Source of the DNA: Actinomycetota bacterium
Lineage (GTDB): Bacteria > Actinomycetota > Actinomycetes > Actinomycetales > Microbacteriaceae
Reading direction: 5' to 3'
Assembly: GCA_018895315.1 (NCBI GenBank)
Contig: JAHIOK010000026.1
Coordinates: 1 to 6,612 of the forward strand
Length of the DNA stretch: 6,612 bases
Shown here: piece after piece, positions 1-5,488 of the stretch
Position numbering within the stretch: the first letter of the stretch is position 1
Layout: every line of letters begins with the position of its first letter
Notes under the pieces: model-generated
The model's input: the letters and a program-made list of their open reading frames with translations, nothing else
Told to the model about the DNA's origin: nothing
The model's database searches: none
Translations under genes and position numbers: made by a program

Positions 1-1212
1 CAGGACGACAAGCTCCTGCGCCTCGACGACTCCGTCGGCGATCTCCTCGGTCTGCCGAATCCGAACTCTCTGACGGTGCGCCACCTGCTGACCATGAACA
101 CCGGGCATAGCGCAGAGCAGATCGAAGGCCTCGAGTTCGACACTCGTGCCCTGCTCACCATTGCGCCGGAGTTCGCCCCGGGCAGGTATTTCGCGTACAA
201 CTCCGATGCGACGTATGCCCTGTCGAGGATCGTCAGCGCCCTGACGGGCGAGACCCTCACCGGATACCTGCGCCCCCGGCTGCTCGATCCCTTGGGAATC
301 GGTCAGCGGTGGATGAGTCCCCTCTTCGGCATCGAGCAGGGGTTCTCGGGATTCCACCTCACAGCGGGCGACATCGCACGCCTGGCCATGGTTCTGGCCG
401 ACGGCGGTCGCTACGACGGCGTGCAGGTGATCCCCGCCGACTACGTGCGCGATCTCGCGACGCCGTGGTCAGACACCCGCGAGCATCCGGATGCCGTTTC
501 TGCCGCCGGTGCCCCCGACAACGACTGGACGCTCGGGTACGGATTCCAGGTGTGGCGCAGTCGCCACGGATTCCGAATCGACGGCGCCTACGGTCAGTTC
601 GGGCTGGTCATCCCGGAGAAGGGGCTCGCGATCGGCTACCAGGGGGCCTCGCGTGACACGCAGGCGACCCTGAACGCGATGTGGGACTTCGTCGAGTCGA
701 TCGAGGACGGCGTCGCGACACCGGATGCCACGGCATCCGGTGTTCTCTCCGCCCGCGCGGCTCTGGCCGATGCCTGGGCAGGGCGCGGCATGCTCAGTGC
801 TGACGCGGCTTCACACCTCGATACCGCTGGGTGGTCGCTGGTCGAAATCGACAGCGGATGGACTCTGCGCATCCCGGGGGATGGCGTCCTTCCCGCACTG
901 GATGTCGCCGTCGGTGCTGATCGCTGGGCCCAGACGGTCGGCATGCGCAGCGACGCGGCACCTCTGGCCGAGCGTCCGACGGAATACTCGGAGGTGGTGG
1001 AGGGTACTCACCTCGCGCTCGCGGCGCGCGCCGAGCGCACCCGGTCGGGAGGGGTGCTCCTGCACGTGGTCAACACGACCTCGCCGCATCGTCTGATCGT
1101 TGAGGTGGGTGGCGGCGGTGAGATCAACGCAGGCTGGCACACCGTACCGTTGCGTGCCCCCACATTCTCGAGTCTTCTGACCGCGCCGTACGTTCTCGAT
1201 TCCGCTCAGTGA
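1..1212 (+). CDS. Serine hydrolase, beta-lactamase/class C penicillin-binding family (5' end outside window)
   Basis: The reading frame is open from base 1 to the TGA at 1210-1212, giving 403 visible residues; the true start and the SxxK nucleophile motif lie upstream. Seen: residues 4-35 carry the family pattern KLxLDDxVxxLL followed by TVRHLLTMNTG. Around residues 63-75 there is a YFAYNSDATYALS segment that holds the second catalytic motif, then RPRLLDPLGI, a helix-rich GFHLTAGDIARL segment, and GYGFQVW. GAYGQFGLVIPEKG follows near residues 194-207 and takes the place of the KTG/HxG motif. The second motif reads Y-N-S rather than the textbook Y-x-N; as I recall, this occurs in a subfamily of these hydrolases. 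About 150 further residues form a beta-rich C-terminal region ending near APTFSSLLTAPY. Related proteins are carboxypeptidases, esterases or peptidases; the substrate here cannot be told. Antibiotic resistance should not be assumed. A GTG at 76 is internal and is not the start. Confidence 0.9.
   Translation, partial: QDDKLLRLDDSVGDLLGLPNPNSLTVRHLLTMNTGHSAEQIEGLEFDTRALLTIAPEFAPGRYFAYNSDATYALSRIVSALTGETLTGYLRPRLLDPLGIGQRWMSPLFGIEQGFSGFHLTAGDIARLAMVLADGGRYDGVQVIPADYVRDLATPWSDTREHPDAVSAAGAPDNDWTLGYGFQVWRSRHGFRIDGAYGQFGLVIPEKGLAIGYQGASRDTQATLNAMWDFVESIEDGVATPDATASGVLSARAALADAWAGRGMLSADAASHLDTAGWSLVEIDSGWTLRIPGDGVLPALDVAVGADRWAQTVGMRSDAAPLAERPTEYSEVVEGTHLALAARAERTRSGGVLLHVVNTTSPHRLIVEVGGGGEINAGWHTVPLRAPTFSSLLTAPYVLDSAQ
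483..494. repeat. 12-bp perfect palindrome inside the hydrolase gene
   Basis: GCATCCGGATGC is self-complementary along its full length. It lies in coding sequence (His-Pro-Asp-Ala) and contains one copy of the heptamer GGATGCC, which recurs through the window. No function is visible. Confidence 0.6.
721..740. repeat. Near-perfect 20-bp inverted repeat in the hydrolase gene
   Basis: Arms CCGGATGCC (721-729) and GGCATCCGG (732-740) are exact reverse complements around a two-base AC centre. The repeat encodes Pro-Asp-Ala-Thr-Ala-Ser-Gly at the linker between the catalytic domain and the C-terminal region, a place where sequence is probably free to vary. It contains two of the ten GGATGCC/GGCATCC copies in the window. 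The strong hairpin could slow translation or be a by-product of heptamer enrichment; neither is shown. Confidence 0.65.
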
Positions 1213-1223
1213 GACGTGAGCGG

Positions 1224-1242
1224 CTGCGGGGAACACCCGCAG
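1224..1242 (+). terminator. GC-rich hairpin after the hydrolase gene
   Basis: CTGCGGG (1224-1230) and CCCGCAG (1236-1242) form a perfect 7-bp stem with a five-base GAACA loop, starting 12 bases after the hydrolase stop codon. A G-T wobble can extend it by one pair. There is no T-run behind it, so it would be a U-less terminator of the kind proposed for actinobacteria, or simply a 3'-end stabilising hairpin. Confidence 0.5.
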
Positions 1243-1274
1243 TGGATTGCGGCCCTCGGCGGGTGCGGGGCTCT

Positions 1275-1280
1275 TAGCCT
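1275..1280 (+). promoter_or_regulatory. -10 element for a leaderless transcript of the DUF427 gene
   Basis: TAGCCT fits the actinobacterial -10 pattern TANNNT. Exactly six bases (GGAGTG) separate it from the ATG at 1287, so the expected transcription start coincides with the first base of the start codon. I see no convincing -35 element; a TTGCGG at 1247-1252 lies too far upstream (22-base spacer). Confidence 0.55.
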
Positions 1281-1286
1281 GGAGTG

Positions 1287-1784
1287 ATGCGGCATCCCAC
1301 ACCCGATCGAATCCGCGCCGGCCAGGAATCCGTGTGGTCCTACCCGCGCCCGCCTCGCGTCGAGCGGGTCGACCAGCGCGTCACGATCGAGTTCGCCGGC
1401 TCGACGGTGGTCGACACCACCGATGTGGTGCGGGTGCTGGAGACGAGTCATCCGCCGGTCTACTATCTGCCGATCGCGGCGTTCGTGCCCGGTTCGCTGG
1501 TGGATGCCGCGGGCTCGTCTTTCTGCGAGTTCAAGGGCGCCGCGCGCTACCTCGACGTCGTCTCGGGCGGAGCTGTCGCCTCGCGTGCAGCGTGGAACTA
1601 CCCCGCACCGGCGCGCGGATTCGAGGTGCTCGACGATCGCGTCGCCGTGTACGCCGGCTCGATGGACCGATGCACGGTGGCCGCGGAGGTCGTCGTGCCG
1701 CAACCCGGCGGCTTCTACGGCGGCTGGGTCACGTCCTGGGTGGCGGGACCCTTCAAGGGCATCCCGGGTTCGATGGGCTGGTAG
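1287..1784 (+). CDS. DUF427 domain protein (PF04248, NTP_transf_9)
   Basis: A complete 165-residue protein of a widespread family with no settled biochemical role. Seen: an N-terminal ESVWSYPRPPRVE block (14-26), an LETSHPPVYYLP block (51-62), SFCEFKGAARY (78-88), WNYPAP (103-108), and a C-terminal PQPGGFYGGWVT (138-149) followed by GPFKG. These conserved stretches cover the whole DUF427 fold, so the gene is intact. It has no signal peptide or membrane segment, so a cytoplasmic protein is expected. The ATG at 1287 is preferred because it sits at the expected transcription start of a TANNNT promoter; a GTG directly before it at 1284 would add one residue. The GGAG at 1281-1284 is too close to act as a normal ribosome binding site. 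Its TAG stop touches the stop codon of the convergent gene. The Pfam nickname suggests nucleotidyl transfer, but I see no classical nucleotidyltransferase motif and assign no reaction. Confidence 0.9.
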   Translation: MRHPTPDRIRAGQESVWSYPRPPRVERVDQRVTIEFAGSTVVDTTDVVRVLETSHPPVYYLPIAAFVPGSLVDAAGSSFCEFKGAARYLDVVSGGAVASRAAWNYPAPARGFEVLDDRVAVYAGSMDRCTVAAEVVVPQPGGFYGGWVTSWVAGPFKGIPGSMGW

Positions 1785-2480
1785 CTACTCGTCGTCGTCG
1801 CGGTCGTCGCGGTCCTCGCGGTCGTCGAGGTCGTCGAGCAGCCGGCCGAGTGCTTCGTCGAAGGTGTCGTCGGCGAACGGTGCCGTCAGCGCAGGTTCGG
1901 CCGCGAGGGTGAGGTCGATCAGGGTTCCGAGCAGCTGCGCCGTGCTGGTGGAGCGCAGCAGTGTGTACTGGTCGATCTGGGGGAGCGGCGCGATAGCGGC
2001 GAGCTGCCAGCTCGATTCGACAGGGTCGTCCGAGAGCTCGACCTCGGGATCCCACTGCATCTCGGCGAATTCCGCCGCCCGTGCGAGCACTCGGCGGACG
2101 ATCCGCTCGGCTTCGGTGCGCAACGGGGCCAGGTTCTCGTCCCACACGAGCTCCGGGGCATCCCGCACGGTCGCGCGCGGGTACGGAGCGTCGTCGAGCC
2201 ATTCCATCACCTCGATGCGCCGCGAGCCGTAGGCGATCAACTGGATCTCTCCCTCTCGTGGGATGACCCGGGTGATGCGCGCCATGGTGCCGAGGGCGAA
2301 CCGTTGATCGCCTCCGCCGGCTTCATGGCCCCGCTCGATCAGCACGACACCGAACTCGGGGTCGTCCTCGTCGAGCAGGCTGCCGAGCATCATGAGGTAG
2401 CGCTCCTCGAAGAGGCGCAACGCAAGCGGGGTATGCGGGAACAGCACCGCCCCGAGCGGGAACATCGCGACATCCGCCAT
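1785..2480 (-). CDS. Stand-alone LON substrate-binding domain protein
   Basis: A 231-residue protein that matches the N-terminal substrate-binding domain of Lon protease without the AAA+ ATPase or the Ser/Lys protease domain. Seen: MFPLGAVLFP (6-15), LRLFEERYLMML (21-32), FGVVLIERG (43-51), FALGTMARI (61-69), an IQLIAYGSRRIEV strand region (79-91), and a helical second half to about residue 215. Proteins of this type are taken to bind unfolded or partner proteins; the partner is unknown. The last 17 residues are an acidic/arginine tail of LDD, RED and RDD units encoded by a 9-bp tandem repeat. ATG at 2480 is chosen because family members start just before the FPLG motif; a TTG at 2492 would add four residues. 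No Shine-Dalgarno sequence is visible. Upstream, TGTAAA at 2499-2504 lies six bases before that TTG, so a leaderless TTG start is a possible alternative. The gene is divergent from the next one and convergent with the DUF427 gene. Confidence 0.88.
   Translation of the reverse strand: MADVAMFPLGAVLFPHTPLALRLFEERYLMMLGSLLDEDDPEFGVVLIERGHEAGGGDQRFALGTMARITRVIPREGEIQLIAYGSRRIEVMEWLDDAPYPRATVRDAPELVWDENLAPLRTEAERIVRRVLARAAEFAEMQWDPEVELSDDPVESSWQLAAIAPLPQIDQYTLLRSTSTAQLLGTLIDLTLAAEPALTAPFADDTFDEALGRLLDDLDDREDRDDRDDDE
1794..1838. repeat. Five tandem 9-bp units in the LON-domain gene tail
   Basis: Five consecutive 9-bp units on the plus strand read GTCGTCGCG, GTCGTCGCG, GTCCTCGCG, GTCGTCGAG, GTCGTCGAG. 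On the coding strand each unit gives three residues (LDD, LDD, RED, RDD, RDD). Because the unit is a multiple of three, gain or loss of copies would change tail length without a frameshift. Confidence 0.85.
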
Positions 2481-2535
2481 CCAGTCAGTCAACCAGCGTT
2501 TACACGCGGGCGGGCCGCGTCGCCGAGGACGGCGC

Positions 2536-2541
2536 TAGCGT
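2536..2541 (+). promoter_or_regulatory. -10 element for a leaderless transcript of the PEP mutase-like gene
   Basis: TAGCGT fits TANNNT and ends seven bases before the ATG at 2549, placing the transcription start at or one base before the start codon. No Shine-Dalgarno sequence lies upstream of the ATG. The arrangement matches that at 1275-1280. A -35 element is not convincing. The same 68-base gap must also hold the promoter of the divergent LON-domain gene. Confidence 0.6.
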
Positions 2542-2548
2542 TGTCGTC

Positions 2549-3322
2549 ATGGCAACTCAGCTCGAAAAAGCACAGACCCTCGCCGCGCTGCACGCGGCTC
2601 CCGAGATCCTCCGCGTCGTGAACGTGTGGGACGTCATCTCCGCGCAGGCCATCGCGGCGCTGCCCGAGACGAAGGCCCTGGCGACCGCCGGTCACTCGAT
2701 CGCCGCGTCCTTCGGCTACCCGGACGGCACGATCCCGCTGGATGTCTCCCTCAGCATGATCAGCCGCATCGTGGAGTCCACCGACCTGCCCGTGACGTCC
2801 GACCTGGACGACGGCTATGACGAACCGGGCGAGACCGTGCGCCGCGCCATTCAGGTGGGCGTCGTGGGCGCGAACGTCGAAGACCGCCTGCGCCCGTTGG
2901 ACGAATCCGTCGCCCGGGTCGCCGCCGTCATCCGCGCCGGTGAGGCCGAGGGTGTGCCATTCGTCTTGAACGCCCGCACCGACGCGTTCGTGCGCGGTGG
3001 AGACCGGCCTATCGAGGCATCCATCGCCGACGCGATCGAGCGCGGCAAAGCATTTCTGGATGCGGGGGCAAATCTCGTCTTCGTCCCTGGAATCCTCGAC
3101 GCCGCCGTGACCCGTCAGCTCGTGGAGGGCATCGGTGAGCGCAAGATCAGCGTCATCGGCCTGCCCGGGTCCCTGACCGCCGCGGAATACGAAGCACTCG
3201 GGGTGGCGCGTGTGTCCTACGGACCGATGCCCCAGCGGGTCGCGCTCACCGCTCTGCAAGATCTGGCGATCGACCTCTACAAGGACGGCGTCATCCCGGC
3301 GTCCACCCGCGCGCTGAACTGA
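2549..3322 (+). CDS. Isocitrate lyase/PEP mutase superfamily protein
   Basis: A complete 257-residue TIM-barrel-type enzyme. Seen: LRVVNVWDVISAQ (21-33), AGHSIAASFGYPDG (47-60), the metal-site strand TSDLDDGYDEP (83-93) with Asp85 and Asp87, VGANVED (106-112) with Glu111/Asp112, and LNARTDAF (140-147). GANLVFVPGI and a VSYGP segment follow, as expected late in the barrel. In this superfamily these acidic residues bind Mg2+ and act on 2-oxo acid or phosphonate substrates, cleaving or forming C-C or P-C bonds. The KKCGH loop of true isocitrate lyase is absent and the protein is much shorter, so it is not isocitrate lyase. The usual GYG after the metal-binding Asp is GYD here. It could be an oxaloacetate decarboxylase, methylisocitrate lyase-like or carboxyphosphoenolpyruvate-type enzyme; neighbours give no pathway. 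The start is supported by the leaderless -10 box. Cytoplasmic, probably transcribed alone. Confidence 0.9.
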   Translation: MATQLEKAQTLAALHAAPEILRVVNVWDVISAQAIAALPETKALATAGHSIAASFGYPDGTIPLDVSLSMISRIVESTDLPVTSDLDDGYDEPGETVRRAIQVGVVGANVEDRLRPLDESVARVAAVIRAGEAEGVPFVLNARTDAFVRGGDRPIEASIADAIERGKAFLDAGANLVFVPGILDAAVTRQLVEGIGERKISVIGLPGSLTAAEYEALGVARVSYGPMPQRVALTALQDLAIDLYKDGVIPASTRALN

Positions 3323-3329
3323 TCCGCAT

Positions 3330-3358
3330 GCGATGGCGCGAAATTCGGAGGCCATCGC
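3330..3358 (+). terminator. Perfect 8-bp stem after the PEP mutase-like gene
   Basis: GCGATGGC (3330-3337) and GCCATCGC (3351-3358) are exact reverse complements with a 13-base loop, starting 8 bases after the stop codon. A short pyrimidine tail CTCTTTC follows. It could be a first terminator or a 3'-end protector ahead of the hairpin at 3363-3391. Confidence 0.5.
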
Positions 3359-3412
3359 CTCTTTCGGAGCATTCAGCGTGAATCATCCGAATTTTGCGGG
3401 ATTCTCCGAATT
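3342..3412. repeat. Nested inverted repeats with a TTCGGA core
   Basis: AATTCGGAG (3342-3350) is the exact reverse complement of CTCCGAATT (3404-3412), enclosing the TTCGGA/TCCGAA hairpin at 3363-3391. An alternative pairing is AAATTCGGA (3341-3349) with TCCGAATTT (3386-3394). The core thus occurs four times in about 70 bases, twice in each orientation. The stretch is visibly richer in A and T than its neighbours and separates two convergent genes. Confidence 0.6.
3363..3395 (+). terminator. Hairpin with T-run, likely intrinsic terminator
   Basis: TTCGGA (3363-3368) pairs with TCCGAA (3386-3391). After a 2x2 internal loop, ATTCA (3371-3375) pairs with TGAAT (3379-3383) around a GCG loop. TTTT follows at 3392-3395, the right layout for termination of plus-strand transcription. 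Read on the minus strand the stem is the same but the following bases are AGAG, so it is less suited to ending the exporter transcript. Confidence 0.55.
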
Positions 3413-3433
3413 CCGTGAGGTGTTCGGCTCCGG

Positions 3434-5086
3434 CTAGCTCGACTCCGGCGTCGCCTTCTGGGCGGCGCCGGTCGTCGTTTCGGCGTCGTCGGGCTTTCGA
3501 CCGAGGACCTGGCCGGGAATGCCGCGCGAGAACGCGAGCGAGCCGAGGGCGAGGATGATCAGCGCGACCAGTGCCACCCGGAGGGCCTTCAGCTGAGCCT
3601 CGCTGTAGGCGGCGGTGAGTGTCTGGGCATCCGCCGCGTCGAGCCCCGCCTTCACCGCGATGTCCTGCACCGAGGCGACGGGGATGATCTGCACTCCGCC
3701 CTGGGTGGCCTCCTCGACTTGCTGCTGGACGGACGTGGGCAACGTACTCGTGGACACGGCGCCGGTGAAGGAGACGGCGAGGATGCTGATCATCACCGAC
3801 CCCACCAGTGCAGTGCCGAGCGATGATCCGAGGTTCTGGAAAACGCCCTGCATTCCGCCGACCTCGCTGGACTTGTCCTCGGAGACGCTCGACATGGTCA
3901 CGTTTCCGAGTTGGGAGGCGAGCAGACCGAGGGCGGTTCCGGCGGCGAACATGCCGATCGTGAAGATCACGTTGCCGAGCTCAGGGTCGATCGCCCCGAG
4001 GAGCACGACCGTACTTGCGACGAGGATCACCTGGCCGAGGCGCACGATCCGTCGTGGCGACCAGATCGTCGCGAGCCGCGTGCCGACGATCGAGAAGAGG
4101 ATCAGCGAGATCGAGAGCGGGAAGATGCGGATTCCGGTCTGCAGTGCGTCCAGCCCGAGTGTCATCTGCAGGTAGACCGGCACCATGAAGAAGAGGCCTG
4201 CGATGATCGCGTATTGCGCGCCCAGCACGCTCAGTCCGCTGCGCAGTCGCCGGATGCCGAACAGGCTCATGTCGAGCAGGGGAGCCTTTCCGCGGTCGAT
4301 GAGGTGACGCTGGCGCCGGGCGAAAGCGACGAGAAGCACCGCTCCGAGCAAGATCAGCCACGTGGTCATCGAGATGCTCAGCGGAGCGATCGTGACATCC
4401 CCGATCTGTGGGGGGTGCAGCGGGATGATCCATCCCCACACTTTGCTCTGCAGCATCCCGAACACGACGCTGACGAGGCCCGCGGCCGAGAGGAAAACGC
4501 TCCACACGTCGATGTGCACCCGCCGGGCAGAACCCGTCGTATCGACGATCTTGCGTGAGAAGACCACGACGACCGCCATGATCACGACTTCGCTGACGAA
4601 GACGTAGCGCCAGTCGAAATAGGTGGTGACGAAGCCTCCGATGAGGGGGCCGGCGGCGACCGCGGCCCCGGAGATCGCGCCGATGACCGCGTAAGAGGTG
4701 ATCCGATCGCGTCCGGTGTAGTTGTCTGCGATCAGGGCGGCGATCGCGGGGATCACCAGGACGGCCCCCAGGCCTTCGATCACCGACCATCCGAGGAACA
4801 GCGTGCCGATGTTCGGACTCAGCGCGGTTGTCAACGATCCCACGGCGTACACGATGGACCCGACGACGAAGGCGCGTCGCCGACCCCAGACATCGCCGAG
4901 TTTCGCACCGAGCAGCATGAATGCGGCCATGGTGAGGGCGTAAAAGGTGATCGCCGCCTGCATGGCGCTGACGGTCGTGTCGAGGTCTTTCACGACCGTC
5001 GAGATCGACACGTTCATGACGGTGCCGTCGAGCACCATGACGAACTGGGCGGCCCCGAGGATGCTCACCACTGTCCATTTGCGCAT
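3434..5086 (-). CDS. MFS exporter, DHA2 (EmrB/QacA) family, 14 TM segments
   Basis: A complete 550-residue integral membrane protein predicted to expel substrates in exchange for protons. Seen: TM1 with the DHA2 motif LDGTVMNVS (19-27, Asp20); motif A GAKLGDVWGRRRAF (60-73) between TM2 and TM3; motif C ending AGPLIGG (145-151) in TM5, which marks antiporters; fourteen hydrophobic segments in all; a roughly 60-residue hydrophilic loop (about 441-500) between TM13 and TM14; and a polar C-terminal tail. Motif B normally has an Arg in TM4, but this protein reads GWSVIEGLGA (99-108) with Ser101 at the expected position; I recall this variant in an actinobacterial subgroup. The start is firm: ATG at 5086 is preceded by GGGAG at a six-base spacing. 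The substrate (drug, dye, metabolite) cannot be inferred and no TetR/MarR regulator is adjacent. It follows the 108-aa gene on the same strand after 75 bases, so co-transcription is possible. Confidence 0.93.
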   Translation of the reverse strand: MRKWTVVSILGAAQFVMVLDGTVMNVSISTVVKDLDTTVSAMQAAITFYALTMAAFMLLGAKLGDVWGRRRAFVVGSIVYAVGSLTTALSPNIGTLFLGWSVIEGLGAVLVIPAIAALIADNYTGRDRITSYAVIGAISGAAVAAGPLIGGFVTTYFDWRYVFVSEVVIMAVVVVFSRKIVDTTGSARRVHIDVWSVFLSAAGLVSVVFGMLQSKVWGWIIPLHPPQIGDVTIAPLSISMTTWLILLGAVLLVAFARRQRHLIDRGKAPLLDMSLFGIRRLRSGLSVLGAQYAIIAGLFFMVPVYLQMTLGLDALQTGIRIFPLSISLILFSIVGTRLATIWSPRRIVRLGQVILVASTVVLLGAIDPELGNVIFTIGMFAAGTALGLLASQLGNVTMSSVSEDKSSEVGGMQGVFQNLGSSLGTALVGSVMISILAVSFTGAVSTSTLPTSVQQQVEEATQGGVQIIPVASVQDIAVKAGLDAADAQTLTAAYSEAQLKALRVALVALIILALGSLAFSRGIPGQVLGRKPDDAETTTGAAQKATPESS

Positions 5087-5092
5087 GGCCGT

Positions 5093-5097
5093 CTCCC
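5093..5097 (-). promoter_or_regulatory. Shine-Dalgarno sequence of the MFS exporter gene
   Basis: Read on the minus strand this is GGGAG, six bases upstream of the ATG at 5086. It fixes the start codon and contrasts with the SD-less starts of the DUF427 and PEP mutase-like genes. Confidence 0.75.
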
Positions 5098-5111
5098 GAT
5101 CTGCGTGCGGC

Positions 5112-5121
5112 GCGACGTCGC
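5112..5121. repeat. 10-bp palindrome in the leader of the MFS exporter
   Basis: GCGACGTCGC is perfectly self-complementary and lies 26 bases upstream of the exporter start codon. In the same gap ATCTCAGAT (5135-5143) is a shorter inverted repeat and TCTTCGG occurs twice, 18 bases apart (5125 and 5143). Either palindrome could be a repressor site, as exporters are often controlled by TetR-type regulators, but none is encoded nearby. Palindromes of this size also arise by chance in GC-rich DNA. Confidence 0.35.
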
Positions 5122-5161
5122 CGGTCTTCGGATCATCTCAGATCTTCGGGTCGCTCGCGGA

Positions 5162-5488
5162 TCAGACCGCGAACATCGGAGTGGCGATCCACCCCGCTTC
5201 GGTGTGGAGCTCGGTGGCGAGCAGAAGTGCCTGGCGGCGCGCGTCATCGATGCTCGTTGCGGAATACACATCGATCGAGAGCGGTGGCGGCTCGCCGAAT
5301 TTGGGGATGTCGATCTCTGCCCAGGTGTCGGCGGTCAGGCGGATGTAGGGGCGTGAGGTGCCGGCGTCCCGCACGGGGCTATCGGTCGAGAGCGCGACGA
5401 CGGCGAGGCCGTCGAGCTTGGTCACCGCGATGTCGACCGCGAGCGTCGCGAGATGCGATGTGCGCGGCGGGCGAGTCTCTGCAGTCAC
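5162..5488 (-). CDS. Hypothetical 108-aa soluble protein, translationally coupled
   Basis: I do not recognise this family. The start is taken as GTG at 5488 because it overlaps the TGA of the upstream DUF3054 gene in the sequence GTGA, the classic coupling arrangement; it gives MTAETRPPRTSHLATLAVD at the N-terminus. The frame stays open far upstream, but that part lies over the DUF3054 gene and is a shadow. Visible features: a short basic, Thr/Ser-containing N-terminus, a hydrophobic strand-like GLAVVALST (27-35), a Pro-rich IPKFGEPPPLSIDVYSA (61-77), and an amphipathic helix DDARRQALLLATELHTEAG (81-99), ending GWIATPMFAV. No signal peptide or membrane span. Composition looks like a small alpha/beta domain. 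The gene lies between two small membrane-protein genes and a transporter on the same strand, which suggests shared expression but not a function. Confidence 0.75.
   Translation of the reverse strand: MTAETRPPRTSHLATLAVDIAVTKLDGLAVVALSTDSPVRDAGTSRPYIRLTADTWAEIDIPKFGEPPPLSIDVYSATSIDDARRQALLLATELHTEAGWIATPMFAV

Noticed and set aside
76..1212. GTG at 76 as the start of the hydrolase gene
   Set aside because: The frame is open back to base 1 and the upstream codons encode the conserved KLLRLDDSV segment of the family, so the gene begins outside the window.
1423..2232. 269-aa plus-strand frame crossing the DUF427 and LON-domain genes
   Set aside because: Its Ser/Arg-rich low-complexity product spans two well-supported genes and includes the translated repeat tract; it is a shadow.
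2489..3355. 288-aa minus-strand frame opposite the PEP mutase-like gene
   Set aside because: It has no family features, is rich in Arg, Gly, Asp and His as expected for a GC-rich shadow, and lies over a plus-strand gene with clear catalytic motifs.
3981..5078. 365-aa minus-strand frame within the exporter gene
   Set aside because: It is an Arg/His/Pro-rich out-of-frame shadow of the exporter, which has all expected membrane helices and motifs in its own frame.
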